A stretch of DNA of 64,000 nt, from assembly GCF_004298475.1 (NCBI RefSeq), contig NZ_SCRP01000035.1:53318-117317 (forward strand), in the 5' to 3' direction. This document shows positions 1-8,428 of this stretch, piece by piece. The notes beneath the pieces are model-generated. The model saw only the letters and a list, made by a program, of their open reading frames with translations. It had not been told where the DNA came from and did no database searches. The translations under genes were made by a program, and so were the position numbers. Within the stretch, counting starts at the first letter, position 1. Every line of letters starts with the position of its first letter. Source of the DNA: Paraburkholderia sp. (lineage in GTDB: Bacteria; Pseudomonadota; Gammaproteobacteria; Burkholderiales; Burkholderiaceae).

Positions 1-113
1 TCATGCCGGAAGCGCGGCGCGCGCTCGACGACGCGGCGCGCTTCGTGCAGCGCGTCACCGGCGCGGCGGATCTGCCCGGACCTCAGTCGAGCGAGACGTC
101 GATTGCGTCGTAG
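1..113 (+). CDS. C-terminal end of an unidentified protein (partial)
   Basis: An open frame enters from the left edge and runs in the third frame to a TAG at 111-113. Its third codon positions are almost all G or C, as expected for real coding sequence in this genome, and the other frames look worse over the same bases. The visible tail is helical and charged and ends in a Ser-rich stretch, but it is too short to assign a family. It converges with and overlaps the end of the EcsC-family gene by 31 bases. Confidence 0.4.
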   Translation, partial: MPEARRALDDAARFVQRVTGAADLPGPQSSETSIAS

Positions 114-955
114 GCGGCTTTGACGGCGTCGCCGCCATAACGGCGCTCGAGCCGCCGCACAGTGAAATGGCCGTGCGCGACGTGCTGGAAGTGATCGATG
201 AACACCGTGTTCACCATCGCGCCGAGCACCGCGCCGATGGCCGGAATCGACTTTGCGGCGACCTGCTCGCTGACCTGCACGGAAAAGCGCGCGGCAATGT
301 TCTGCATGAGCCTGAGCAGCGCCGTCGATCCATGCGCCGCAAAGCCCTTCGTCGCCATTTCCGCCGATGCGCTCGACACCGCCTGCGCGAGCGCCCCGCG
401 CACGATGAAGTAGCCGAAGTCGGCTTCGTCGTCGACAGCCGAGCGCCCGCCCATGCCGAACACGGTCAGGCATTGCAGCTGGGCATCGGGATGGGTGAGA
501 TTTTCGCCTTCGCTGCGCGCGATGTCGCAGATCGAGCGGAACATCAGCGTGGTCGTGACCGGCAGTTCGACCGGCAGCGCGAAGAGGCCAAATGCGCCGC
601 CCGCCGCGCCGGTGGTCGCCACCGCGAACTTGTGCAGCAGATTGCTCGGCTTCGTGGCCGGTACGACTGTGCCCGTGGCGTCGCCGGGCATGCCGTTGCC
701 GCCGCCCGCCTTGCCGAGCGTCTTGAGCGCGATTTGCAGGCAGCGGCGCAGCGCGGCCTGAGTCGCTTCGCTCACCTTGTTGCTTGCCAGCGCGGGCAGC
801 TTCGCGATCATCTTCTCGATCGGCGCGCCGACGAGCGCGGCCAGTTTCATGCCGAGCGGCGGACTTTCGAGTTCGTGCTTCGCACGGCGCAGCGCCAGCA
901 GATCGGCCTCGGACAAGGTTCCGGCGATCTGCGGGATATCGGGCGTGTCGGACAT
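83..955 (-). CDS. EcsC family protein
   Basis: Protein of 290 residues resembling the EcsC family, whose biochemical role is unsettled. A Gly/Ala-rich hydrophobic segment at about residues 111-139 is followed by a conserved region with FGMGG and a C-terminal part with AIGAVLGAMVN, the usual family layout of membrane-associated glycine-rich segments. I chose the ATG at 955 because a GGGGA lies about 11 bases upstream; an in-frame ATG at 973 would add six residues. It is transcribed away from the MFS pump gene, and the two share a 150-bp upstream region. No signal peptide is visible. Confidence 0.75.
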   Translation of the reverse strand: MSDTPDIPQIAGTLSEADLLALRRAKHELESPPLGMKLAALVGAPIEKMIAKLPALASNKVSEATQAALRRCLQIALKTLGKAGGGNGMPGDATGTVVPATKPSNLLHKFAVATTGAAGGAFGLFALPVELPVTTTLMFRSICDIARSEGENLTHPDAQLQCLTVFGMGGRSAVDDEADFGYFIVRGALAQAVSSASAEMATKGFAAHGSTALLRLMQNIAARFSVQVSEQVAAKSIPAIGAVLGAMVNTVFIDHFQHVAHGHFTVRRLERRYGGDAVKAAYDAIDVSLD

Positions 956-1053
956 GTTGGACGGTGTCCCCATATATTTCCCGCGGATGAGGGCTCGCGG
1001 CGGTGGAAGCAGGCGACGCGCCCGCCGCGCATGAGCGCCGAGTGTAAAGGATC

Positions 1054-1070
1054 GCATCGTGATACGATGC
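1054..1070. promoter_or_regulatory. Palindromic operator candidate upstream of the MFS pump
   Basis: Perfect inverted repeat with 7-bp arms (GCATCGT, GAT spacer, ACGATGC), 36 bp before the pump ATG and in the divergent region with the EcsC gene. Size and position suit a MarR-family dimer, and a MarR gene follows the pump. The link is inferred. Confidence 0.5.
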
Positions 1071-1106
1071 ACATTCTTTGCCGCATCAATCATTGCTGAA
1101 TCAAAA

Positions 1107-2702
1107 ATGGCAGTTCACCGTGGCGCCCACCACTCAAGCGGGCAGGTTTTGCCATTCCGGGAGTCGCTGCTGGCGATGCTCGGCGTGTCTTTCGTGACGA
1201 TGCTGGTCGCACTCGACCAGACCGTCGTCGGAACCGCGCTGCCCACCATCGTCTCGGAACTGCGCGGCTTCGAGCTGTACGCGTGGGTCGCGACCTCATA
1301 TCTGCTCACCTCGGTCATCACCGTCCCCATTTTCGGGCGGCTCGGCGATTACTACGGACGCAAGCCGTTCGTGATTGCGTCGATTGTCGTCTTCACGGGC
1401 GCCTCGGCGCTGTGCGGCGCGGCCAACAGCATGTTGTTCCTCGTGATCGCGCGCGGCTTGCAGGGCATCGGCGGCGGCATGCTGGTCGGCACCGCATTCG
1501 CCTGCATTCCCGATCTCTTCCCCGATTCGATGGTCCGCCTGCGCTGGCAGGTGCTCATAAGTTCGGCGTTCGGCATCGCCAACGCGGTCGGGCCGTCGCT
1601 GGGCGGTTTTCTCACCCAGTACTACGGCTGGCGCTCGGTGTTCTACGTGAACCTGCCCGTTGGGTTGATTTCGCTGATTTTCGTCTGGCGCTATCTGCCG
1701 CATCTGCGGCAAGTCGCGCATAAGGCGCGCATGCGGCTCGACTGGCCGGGCGCGCTGCTCATCGCGCTCGCGCTCGGCAGCACGCAGCTTTTCGTCGAGC
1801 TGTTGCCGCGGCATGGCGTGAGCCTGTCCACGGCGGCGCTGCTCGTGGTGGCCGCCGCCGCCGCGTGGGCGCTGTGGCAATGGGAGCGCCGCGCGCCGCA
1901 GGCGATTCTTCCCGTCGACATGTTCCGCAACCCGAGCCTCAACGCGCTCTTCACGCTTGCGGTGCTCGGCGGCTTCTCGATGTTCTCGCTGCTCTTCTAT
2001 GCGCCGCTGCTGTTCCAGGGCGGCTTCGGCATGTCGCCGAAGGAGGCGGGCGTCGTCATCACACCGCTCGTCGTGTTCATCACCATCGGCAGCATTGCCA
2101 ATGGCCGCATCGTCTCGCGCGTCCGCAATCCGAACATCATGCTGTACATCGGCTTCACGATGCTGGCGGCCGCGTGCCTGGCCGTGGTCGTCGCGACGCG
2201 CACCACGCCGCGCCCGCACCTGATGGCGCTGATGATCCTCGGCGGCCTCGGCCTCGGTTTCGTCATGCCGAATCTCACCGTGTTCGCGCAGCAGACGGCG
2301 GGCCGCGAGCACCTCGGCATCGCGACGGCGCTGTTGCAGTCGCTGCGGATGATCGGCGGCATGATCGGCACGGCGCTGACCGGCACGATGGTCACGCACC
2401 TCTACAAGAGCGGCGTGCGCAGCGCGCTCGACGCCGATCACGCCACGCACTGGCTGCCCCAGCTCGCCGATCCGCAGATTCTCATCAACCGCGACGCACA
2501 GTCCACCCTGCTAGGCGAGTTGGCGCACGCCGGGCACAATGGCGCGCTGCTGCTCGAATCGGCGCGCGAAGCGCTCGTCGGGGCGATTCACATGGGTATT
2601 GCCGTGGCGGCCGTGATTGCGCTCGTCTCGATCTGGCAAACCCGGCGGGTGCCGCATATCAGCCTGAATCGCAAAATCGAGCCCGTCATTCACGCGGATT
2701 GA
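1107..2702 (+). CDS. MFS drug:H+ antiporter, DHA2 (EmrB/QacA-like) family
   Basis: Inner-membrane exporter of 531 residues, the usual size of 14-TM DHA2 pumps that expel drugs and other toxic compounds using the proton gradient. Family motifs are visible: LDQTVVGTALPTI in TM1 (residues 36-48), the loop motif GRLGDYYGRKPF (about 77-88), and the antiporter motif C region in TM5 around GPSLGGF (162-168). I chose the ATG at 1107 because the preceding in-frame region looks non-coding. A MarR-family gene follows after 49 bases in the same direction, the common arrangement for a self-regulated efflux operon. No membrane-fusion partner (EmrA) is adjacent, so it may act alone. The substrate is unknown. 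Confidence 0.9.
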   Translation: MAVHRGAHHSSGQVLPFRESLLAMLGVSFVTMLVALDQTVVGTALPTIVSELRGFELYAWVATSYLLTSVITVPIFGRLGDYYGRKPFVIASIVVFTGASALCGAANSMLFLVIARGLQGIGGGMLVGTAFACIPDLFPDSMVRLRWQVLISSAFGIANAVGPSLGGFLTQYYGWRSVFYVNLPVGLISLIFVWRYLPHLRQVAHKARMRLDWPGALLIALALGSTQLFVELLPRHGVSLSTAALLVVAAAAAWALWQWERRAPQAILPVDMFRNPSLNALFTLAVLGGFSMFSLLFYAPLLFQGGFGMSPKEAGVVITPLVVFITIGSIANGRIVSRVRNPNIMLYIGFTMLAAACLAVVVATRTTPRPHLMALMILGGLGLGFVMPNLTVFAQQTAGREHLGIATALLQSLRMIGGMIGTALTGTMVTHLYKSGVRSALDADHATHWLPQLADPQILINRDAQSTLLGELAHAGHNGALLLESAREALVGAIHMGIAVAAVIALVSIWQTRRVPHISLNRKIEPVIHAD

Positions 2703-2751
2703 GGCGGCCGTTTCCGGCGCGCCGCCAAACCGCAGAGGCCAAAGATACGAG

Positions 2752-3213
2752 ATGGATACACAGGACCGCATCGCCATCGTCCACCAGTTCGGACGGACCT
2801 ATCGCGCGTTCATGGCGGCGTTCGAGTCGCAGGTGGGCCAGCCGCTGCCGCGCTGGCGGATCATGCTTGCGCTTTACCAGCGCGATGGCGAGTCGTCGCA
2901 GAAGCGTCTGGTCGAGCATCTGCGCGTCGATCCGGGCGCGCTCACGCGGCAGTTGAAGCTGCTGGAGTCGCTTGGCTGGATCGCGCGCAGCGCCGACGAG
3001 CGCGACAACCGCATCACGAACGTGAAGCTCACCGAAGCGGGGCGCGCCGCGACGGAAGCGGCCCTGCCGCGCCGCAACGCATTCCTGAACCTGACGATGT
3101 CGATTCCGGACGATGCGCTCGCCGCGCTTTCCAGTGCGCTCGGCATGATGGAGGCGCGCATCTGCGAGGCGGCGGGCGGCGCGTGCGCCACGCGCGCCAC
3201 GCGCGCCACCTGA
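2752..3213 (+). CDS. MarR family transcriptional regulator
   Basis: Winged-helix regulator of 153 residues. The recognition helix lies at about residues 60-73 (VDPGALTRQLKLLE) and the wing contains DERDNR (82-87), the MarR signature. Such proteins bind short palindromes as dimers and release DNA on binding phenolic or drug-like ligands. It sits 49 bases after the MFS pump and probably controls it. The C-terminus ends in a short repetitive tail (ATRATRAT) made by a GC-rich 9-bp direct repeat. Its stop lies 6 bases from the stop of the convergent next gene, with no room for a terminator. Confidence 0.88.
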   Translation: MDTQDRIAIVHQFGRTYRAFMAAFESQVGQPLPRWRIMLALYQRDGESSQKRLVEHLRVDPGALTRQLKLLESLGWIARSADERDNRITNVKLTEAGRAATEAALPRRNAFLNLTMSIPDDALAALSSALGMMEARICEAAGGACATRATRAT

Positions 3214-3219
3214 AAAAAA

Positions 3220-4512
3220 TCAGAAGAACGTCTCGATCACTTCCGTCACGCGATACGACGGATCGACCATCAGCACCTGACGCCACTTGTCGAACGTGAG
3301 GCAAGGGTGCGAGATGTCGAACGCGATCATGTCGCCGACCGCGATATCGGCATCGGCGGGGATCTGCATGTAGGCGTGCTGATCCATCATCTGAAACACT
3401 TTCCAGCCTTCGCTCGCGTCGATCTCGCGCGGCGCTGCGCCCGTTGCCCGGTCGCGCGACGGGCGATAGTGACGCGACGGTTCCGGAAAGCCCGCGTCGA
3501 ACGCCGCATCGCGCTTGCCGAAACCGATGATCGCGCGGCCCGGCTCGGGAATCGACTGCACGTAGGCCCAGAGTTGCAGCGCGGGCAGCAGCGCGACGCC
3601 CATCTCGCGCGCGATCGGATTGCGCGTGAGGATCTGCGATTGCGCCGCTTTGTACACGCCGACGTCATGCGTCACGTAACAGCCCGGACGCAGCACGACG
3701 TCGACCACGCCGGCCTTCGAGAGCGGCGCGAATTCCTCGGCGACCACGTCGTACCAGGCCGATCCCGCGCCGGAGAGCAGCGCGGGCATGCGCGCAAAGC
3801 GGCCCGCGGCGGCCAGTTCCTGCGTGATGTTCGCCGCGTCGCGCAGGAACGCGCGCACGTCGCTTTCTTCCTTCAGGATGCCCTCGTAGATTTCGACGCC
3901 CACGAGCCTGAGCGTGCCGCGATAGCGCTTGATCGCTTCGACCACGGCGTCGCGCGTTTGCGCGTCGCGCACGCCGGTGCGCCCGCCCGGCACGCCGAGT
4001 TCGAGCAGCACCTGCAGCCTGCGGCCCGCCGCGCTGAAGAATTCGCCGAGTTGCTCGACGCCCTGCACCGAATCGACGAGGCAGAAGAACTCGAAATCCT
4101 GATCGGTGAGCAGTTCGGCGATCATCGCCATGTTGTGACGCCCGACCAGCTGATTGGCCATCAGCACGCGCGAGATGCCGCCGCGATACGCCATGCGCGT
4201 CTGATGCGCCGTCGCGAGCGTGATGCCCCACGCGCCGGTTTCGATCTGGCGGCGAAAGAGCTGCGGCGCCATCGTCGTCTTGCCGTGCGGCGCGAGATTC
4301 ACGCCGTAGCGCGTGACGAAATCCTGCATCCACTTGAGGTTGTGTTCGACGCGGTCCGAATAGAGGACGGCGGCGGGCAGGCTCACGTCTTCGTTCAGCA
4401 GGTTCCAGTCGAGCCGGGCGGCGTCCGCGAGCGGCACGCTTGCGCCCGGCACGTTGCCGAGGCCCTTGCTGCCCGGGTCAATCGTCGAACTGAGATAGTT
4501 TGTAACTTTCAT
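3220..4512 (-). CDS. D-serine dehydratase-like / D-threonine aldolase-like PLP enzyme (amino acid deaminase)
   Basis: Protein of 430 residues of the fold-type III alanine racemase-like PLP family. The PLP lysine is expected at K78 in PHGKTTM. Near the C-terminus the metal-binding HxC motif of eukaryotic-type D-serine dehydratases is present (H402, C404 in SHPCLTF). Members use PLP plus zinc to deaminate D-serine or cleave beta-hydroxy D-amino acids. It lies divergently from a D-aminoacylase, suggesting a D-amino-acid catabolic unit in which the deacylase frees the D-amino acid and this enzyme degrades it. Exact substrate (D-Ser, D-Thr or other) cannot be decided from the sequence. Confidence 0.82.
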   Translation of the reverse strand: MKVTNYLSSTIDPGSKGLGNVPGASVPLADAARLDWNLLNEDVSLPAAVLYSDRVEHNLKWMQDFVTRYGVNLAPHGKTTMAPQLFRRQIETGAWGITLATAHQTRMAYRGGISRVLMANQLVGRHNMAMIAELLTDQDFEFFCLVDSVQGVEQLGEFFSAAGRRLQVLLELGVPGGRTGVRDAQTRDAVVEAIKRYRGTLRLVGVEIYEGILKEESDVRAFLRDAANITQELAAAGRFARMPALLSGAGSAWYDVVAEEFAPLSKAGVVDVVLRPGCYVTHDVGVYKAAQSQILTRNPIAREMGVALLPALQLWAYVQSIPEPGRAIIGFGKRDAAFDAGFPEPSRHYRPSRDRATGAAPREIDASEGWKVFQMMDQHAYMQIPADADIAVGDMIAFDISHPCLTFDKWRQVLMVDPSYRVTEVIETFF

Positions 4513-4649
4513 TTACCCTTGCTCCATTGCGCTGCTGACTGAGGTTTTGTGTCGACTGTGAGATAGTACGCGACGTGCCATGCCTGCCAGAATTGTTATT
4601 AACTAACCGCGTGCGCCCACCTGGCTCGCCGATGTCCCTTCCCATGAAA

Positions 4650-4679
4650 CCAGAGTAAGCGCTAAAGCACCCACTCTGG
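4650..4679. repeat. Hairpin repeat element, copy 1
   Basis: A 30-base inverted repeat with outer arms CCAGAGT and ACTCTGG and an AGCGCT-type inner stem that is imperfect here. It lies 47 bases upstream of the D-aminoacylase ATG. A near-identical element lies at 50852-50881 before gntK, and the flanks are partly shared (CATG..ACC before, TCGACA after). Probably a transcribed leader hairpin or a regulator site; function unknown. Confidence 0.75.
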
Positions 4680-4726
4680 ATCGACATGCCCGCCGCGGTC
4701 AACAGGATAAGAGTCAGGAGAACCAC

Positions 4727-6217
4727 ATGCATTCGCATCCTGAAGCCGCCGACACGCTGATCGTCGGCGCGCAACTCTACGACGGCACCGGCGCGCCGCC
4801 GCTCGAACGCGACGTGGCGCTGCGCAACGGCCGCATCGCCGCCATCGGCAACCTCACGAACTGGCTCGCCGAAGACGTGATCGAGGCCAACGGACGCGCC
4901 CTCGCGCCCGGCTTCATCGACGTGCACACCCACGACGACACGCACGTGATCCGCTCGCCGCAGATGCTCCCCAAAATCAGCCAGGGCGTGACGACCGTGA
5001 TCGTCGGCAACTGCGGAATCAGCGCTTCGCCCGTCACGCTCAAGGGCGATCCGCCCGATCCGATGAATCTGCTCGGCGAGCGCGATGCGTTTTGCTATCC
5101 GACTTTTTCAGCGTATGTCGACGCCGTGAGCGCCGCCAGGCCCGCCGTCAACGTCGGCGCCCTGATCGGCCACACCGCGCTGCGCAACAACCACATGGAC
5201 GACCTCATGCGCGCGGCCTTGCCCGCCGAAATCGCCGCGATGCGCGCGCAGCTCGAAGACGCGCTTGCGCACGGCGCGCTCGGGCTGTCGACCGGACTCG
5301 CCTACGGCTCGGCCTACGAGGCGTCGACCGAGGAAGTCGCCACGCTCGCCGAGCCGCTCGCCGCTGCGGGCGCGCTCTACACGACGCACATGCGCACCGA
5401 GTTCGATGCGATTCTCGACGCAATGGACGAGGCGTATCGCATCGGCCGCCACGCGCGCGTGCCGGTCGTCATCTCGCACCTGAAGTGCGCCGGGCCGTCG
5501 AACTGGGGGCGCAGCGCGCAAGTGCTCGCGTCGCTCGAAGGCGCGCGCCAGTACCAGCCGGTCGGCTGCGACTGCTACCCGTACAGCCGCAGTTCGTCGA
5601 CGCTCGATCTCAAGCAGGTGAGCGGCGATATCGACATCACGATTACCTGGTCCACGCCGCATCCCGAACAGGCGGGCAAGCTCATCAAGGACATCGCGGC
5701 CGGGTGGGGCGTGACGCAACTGGAAGCGGCCAGGCGCCTGCAACCGGCGGGCGCGGTGTACCACAACATGTCCGAGGACGATGTGCGCCGCATCCTCGCG
5801 CATCCGGCGACGATGGTGGGCTCGGACGGCCTGCCGAACGATCCCTTGCCGCATCCGCGGCTATGGGGCGCGTTTCCGCGCGTGCTCGGCCACTACGTGC
5901 GCGACGCCGCGCTGATCCCGCTCGAAGAGGCGGTGCGCAAGATGACGAGCCTGTCCGCGCGGCGCTTCGGACTGACGCAGCGCGGCGAGGTGCGCGTCGG
6001 CTGGCATGCCGACCTCGTGCTGTTCGATCCGGTGACGGTGCGCGATACGGCGACGTTCGACGCGCCGCAGCAGGTGGCGGACGGCATCGACGCGGTGTGG
6101 GTGAACGGCGTGCTTTCATACCGCGATGGCCAGCCGACCGGCGAGCGCGCGGGCCGGTTCGTCGCGCGCGGCGCGCGTGAGGTAGAGGCGCAAGCTGCGT
6201 CGGCGACGATGTTTTGA
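4727..6217 (+). CDS. dan: N-acyl-D-amino-acid deacylase (D-aminoacylase)
   Basis: Amidohydrolase-superfamily enzyme of 496 residues that hydrolyses N-acyl-D-amino acids to the free D-amino acid. Visible metal-site features match D-aminoacylases: HTHDD (His67, His69), the NCG cysteine C96 that ligates zinc in this family, H221 in THMRTE, H251 in SHLKC, and catalytic D367 in VGSDG. The length is typical and it appears cytoplasmic (no signal peptide). Translation starts at 4727 after a CAGGAGA ribosome-binding site. The leader carries a 30-base hairpin element shared with gntK. A RidA-family gene follows after 90 bases. Confidence 0.92.
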   Translation: MHSHPEAADTLIVGAQLYDGTGAPPLERDVALRNGRIAAIGNLTNWLAEDVIEANGRALAPGFIDVHTHDDTHVIRSPQMLPKISQGVTTVIVGNCGISASPVTLKGDPPDPMNLLGERDAFCYPTFSAYVDAVSAARPAVNVGALIGHTALRNNHMDDLMRAALPAEIAAMRAQLEDALAHGALGLSTGLAYGSAYEASTEEVATLAEPLAAAGALYTTHMRTEFDAILDAMDEAYRIGRHARVPVVISHLKCAGPSNWGRSAQVLASLEGARQYQPVGCDCYPYSRSSSTLDLKQVSGDIDITITWSTPHPEQAGKLIKDIAAGWGVTQLEAARRLQPAGAVYHNMSEDDVRRILAHPATMVGSDGLPNDPLPHPRLWGAFPRVLGHYVRDAALIPLEEAVRKMTSLSARRFGLTQRGEVRVGWHADLVLFDPVTVRDTATFDAPQQVADGIDAVWVNGVLSYRDGQPTGERAGRFVARGAREVEAQAASATMF

Positions 6218-6307
6218 ACCACGAATCTCGACCCACGAATTTTGACCCTCGGCGCGGGTGAGCCATGACGGCGTCGCGCGCGCCGGACGATCTGCAAGGA
6301 GCAAACG

Positions 6308-6697
6308 ATGAAGCGAATTGGAGCGGAAGGCGGCAAAGGACAGGGCGGACAGCATTTGCCGTTCGCGCGCGCCGTGGAAGCCGATGGCTGGCTGTACGTG
6401 TCGGGACAGACGCCGATGGAAGGCGGCGAAATCATCAACGGCGGGATTGTCGAGCAGTCGCACAAGGCGATCCAGAATCTGTTCGCGATCCTGAAGGAAG
6501 CAGGCTACGGCGCCGAACACGTCGTGCGCTGCGGCGTGTGGCTCGACGATGCGCGCGACTTCCAGTCGTTCAACAAGGTCTTTCGCGAGTACTTCGGCGA
6601 GCATCCGCCCGCACGCGCATGTGTGCAGTCGAGCATGGTGGTCGACTGCAAGGTCGAGATCGACTGCGTCGCCTATAAAGCGCCAGCCGGGAAGTAG
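6308..6697 (+). CDS. RidA family protein (Rid/YjgF)
   Basis: Protein of 129 residues of the RidA family, which hydrolyses reactive enamine/imine intermediates made by PLP-dependent dehydratases. The family sequence is recognisable in VSGQTP and IVEQSHKAIQNL, and the ARACVQSSMV segment carries the conserved arginine that contacts the carboxylate. An AAGGAG site lies 6 bases before the ATG. Its place after the D-aminoacylase and near a D-serine dehydratase-like gene is chemically sensible, because dehydratases of that kind release 2-aminoacrylate. A bidirectional terminator follows. Confidence 0.88.
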   Translation: MKRIGAEGGKGQGGQHLPFARAVEADGWLYVSGQTPMEGGEIINGGIVEQSHKAIQNLFAILKEAGYGAEHVVRCGVWLDDARDFQSFNKVFREYFGEHPPARACVQSSMVVDCKVEIDCVAYKAPAGK

Positions 6698-6737
6698 GCG
6701 CGCGGGCGCGGCTTGTTGCGCCCTCACCGAAAAACGC

Positions 6738-6770
6738 AAAAGCGGCCCTTGATTCGAGGGCCGCTTTTGT
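6738..6770. terminator. Bidirectional intrinsic terminator after ridA and the FAD oxidoreductase
   Basis: A 12-bp perfect stem (AAAAGCGGCCCT / AGGGCCGCTTTT) with a 7-base loop, flanked by T-rich sequence on both strands. It sits between the convergent RidA and FAD oxidoreductase genes. The segment AAAGCGGCCCTTGATTC recurs in the hairpin at 9855. Confidence 0.9.
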
Positions 6771-6805
6771 TTGGCGCAGTGCATATGACCGGGGAATGTG
6801 GCGCG

Positions 6806-8428
6806 TCAGCCTGCGTGCGCCGACGTCAGATCGAGTGCCAACGCTTGCGCGACTTCAATGCCGTCGATGGCGGCCGAATAGATACCGCCCGCATATCCCG
6901 CGCCTTCGCCGGCCGGATACAGACCTTCGACGTTCACGCTTTGGTACTCGTCATTACGTCGAACCCGGATCGGTGACGACGTGCGCGTTTCCACGCCGGT
7001 GAGCACGGCATCGTGCATTGCGAAGCCTGCGATCTTCCTGTCGATCTGGGGCAGTGCTTCGCGGATGGCTTCGATCACATAGTCTGGAAGCGCGGTGCTG
7101 AGATCGGTCGGGCGCACGCCCGGCTTGTACGACGGCACCACCTTGCCGAGCGACGTCGACGGCCTGCCAGCGATGAAATCCCCGACCAGTTGTCCGGGCG
7201 CGCTGTAGTCGCCGCCGCCGAGTTCGAAGGCGCGCTCTTCCCATTTGCGCTGGAACGCGATCCCGGCGAGCGGACCGCCGGGGTAGTCTTCGGGCGTGAT
7301 GCCGACGACGATGCCCGCATTCGCGTTGCGCTCGGCGCGCGAATACTGGCTCATGCCATTGGTGACCACGCGGCCCGGCTCGGAGGTCGCCGCGACCACC
7401 GTGCCGCCGGGGCACATGCAAAAGCTGTAGACGGCCCGTCCATTACTGCAGTGGTGGACCACCTTGTAGTCGGCTGCGCCGAGCTGCTTGTGGCCCGCAA
7501 ACTTGCCGAAGCGGGCGCGATCGATGAGCCCCTGCGGATGTTCGATGCGAAAGCCCAGCGAAAACGGCTTGGCTTCGATAAAAACACCGCGATCGTGCAG
7601 CATCTGGAAGGTGTCGCGCGCGCTGTGGCCCACGGCCAGCACCACGTGGTCGCACCGCAGTGTTTCCCCGTTCGAGAGCTTGAGCGCGCGCACCTTGCCC
7701 TGATCGATTTCGATGTCGTCGACCCGGGTTTCGAAGCGCACTTCGCCGCCGAGCTGCTCGATGGTCGTGCGCATTTTTTCCACCATGCTGACGAGGCGGA
7801 AGGTGCCGATGTGCGGACGGCTCAGATAAAGAATGTCTTCCGGCGCGCCTGCCTTGACGAATTCCTCCAGCACCTTGCGGCCATAGTGGTGGGGATCCTT
7901 GATCTGGCTGTACAGCTTGCCGTCGGAAAACGTTCCAGCGCCGCCTTCGCCGAACTGAACATTGGATTCAGGGTTGAGCACGGATTTGCGCCACAGGCCA
8001 AAGGTGTCCTTGGTGCGCTCGCGCACGGCTTTGCCGCGTTCGAGGATGATGGGACGAAAGCCCATCTGCGCGAGGATCAGTCCTGCAAACACGCCGCACG
8101 GCCCCATGCCGATCACGACCGGGCGCAGGGCGGTGGTGTGCTCGTCGGCCTTCGTGACGAAGCGGTAGGTCATGTCGGGCGTCACGCCGCAATGCGGCTT
8201 GCCTGCAATTTGCTTGAGCGCGGCCGCTTCGTCCTTGACTTCGATATCGACGATATAGGTCAGCTTGATGTCCGAGCGCTTGCGTGCGTCGTGCGCACGG
8301 CGGAACACGGTGTAATGCAGGAGATCGTCTTTCGCCATGCCGAGGTCCGCGAGGCGCGCGCGAATCGCGGCGTCGAGATCGCTTTCAGCATGATCGAGAG
8401 GGAGTTTGATTTCGCTTAAACGTAACAT
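6806..8428 (-). CDS. NAD(P)/FAD-dependent oxidoreductase (uncharacterised FAD-dependent dehydrogenase)
   Basis: Protein of 540 residues of a widespread uncharacterised flavoprotein family. After a roughly 100-residue N-terminal domain comes a Rossmann dinucleotide-binding motif, VIGMGPCGVFAGLILA (about 105-120), followed by ILERG. A later FAD-contact segment is CDHVVLAVGHSARDTF, and the C-terminal EGAGYAGGI resembles the second flavin motif of this family. Start chosen at 8428 (MLRLSEIKLP), where homologous N-termini usually begin; longer in-frame extensions have poor coding character. Physiological substrate unknown. It is monocistronic and ends at the terminator shared with ridA. Confidence 0.85.
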   Translation of the reverse strand: MLRLSEIKLPLDHAESDLDAAIRARLADLGMAKDDLLHYTVFRRAHDARKRSDIKLTYIVDIEVKDEAAALKQIAGKPHCGVTPDMTYRFVTKADEHTTALRPVVIGMGPCGVFAGLILAQMGFRPIILERGKAVRERTKDTFGLWRKSVLNPESNVQFGEGGAGTFSDGKLYSQIKDPHHYGRKVLEEFVKAGAPEDILYLSRPHIGTFRLVSMVEKMRTTIEQLGGEVRFETRVDDIEIDQGKVRALKLSNGETLRCDHVVLAVGHSARDTFQMLHDRGVFIEAKPFSLGFRIEHPQGLIDRARFGKFAGHKQLGAADYKVVHHCSNGRAVYSFCMCPGGTVVAATSEPGRVVTNGMSQYSRAERNANAGIVVGITPEDYPGGPLAGIAFQRKWEERAFELGGGDYSAPGQLVGDFIAGRPSTSLGKVVPSYKPGVRPTDLSTALPDYVIEAIREALPQIDRKIAGFAMHDAVLTGVETRTSSPIRVRRNDEYQSVNVEGLYPAGEGAGYAGGIYSAAIDGIEVAQALALDLTSAHAG

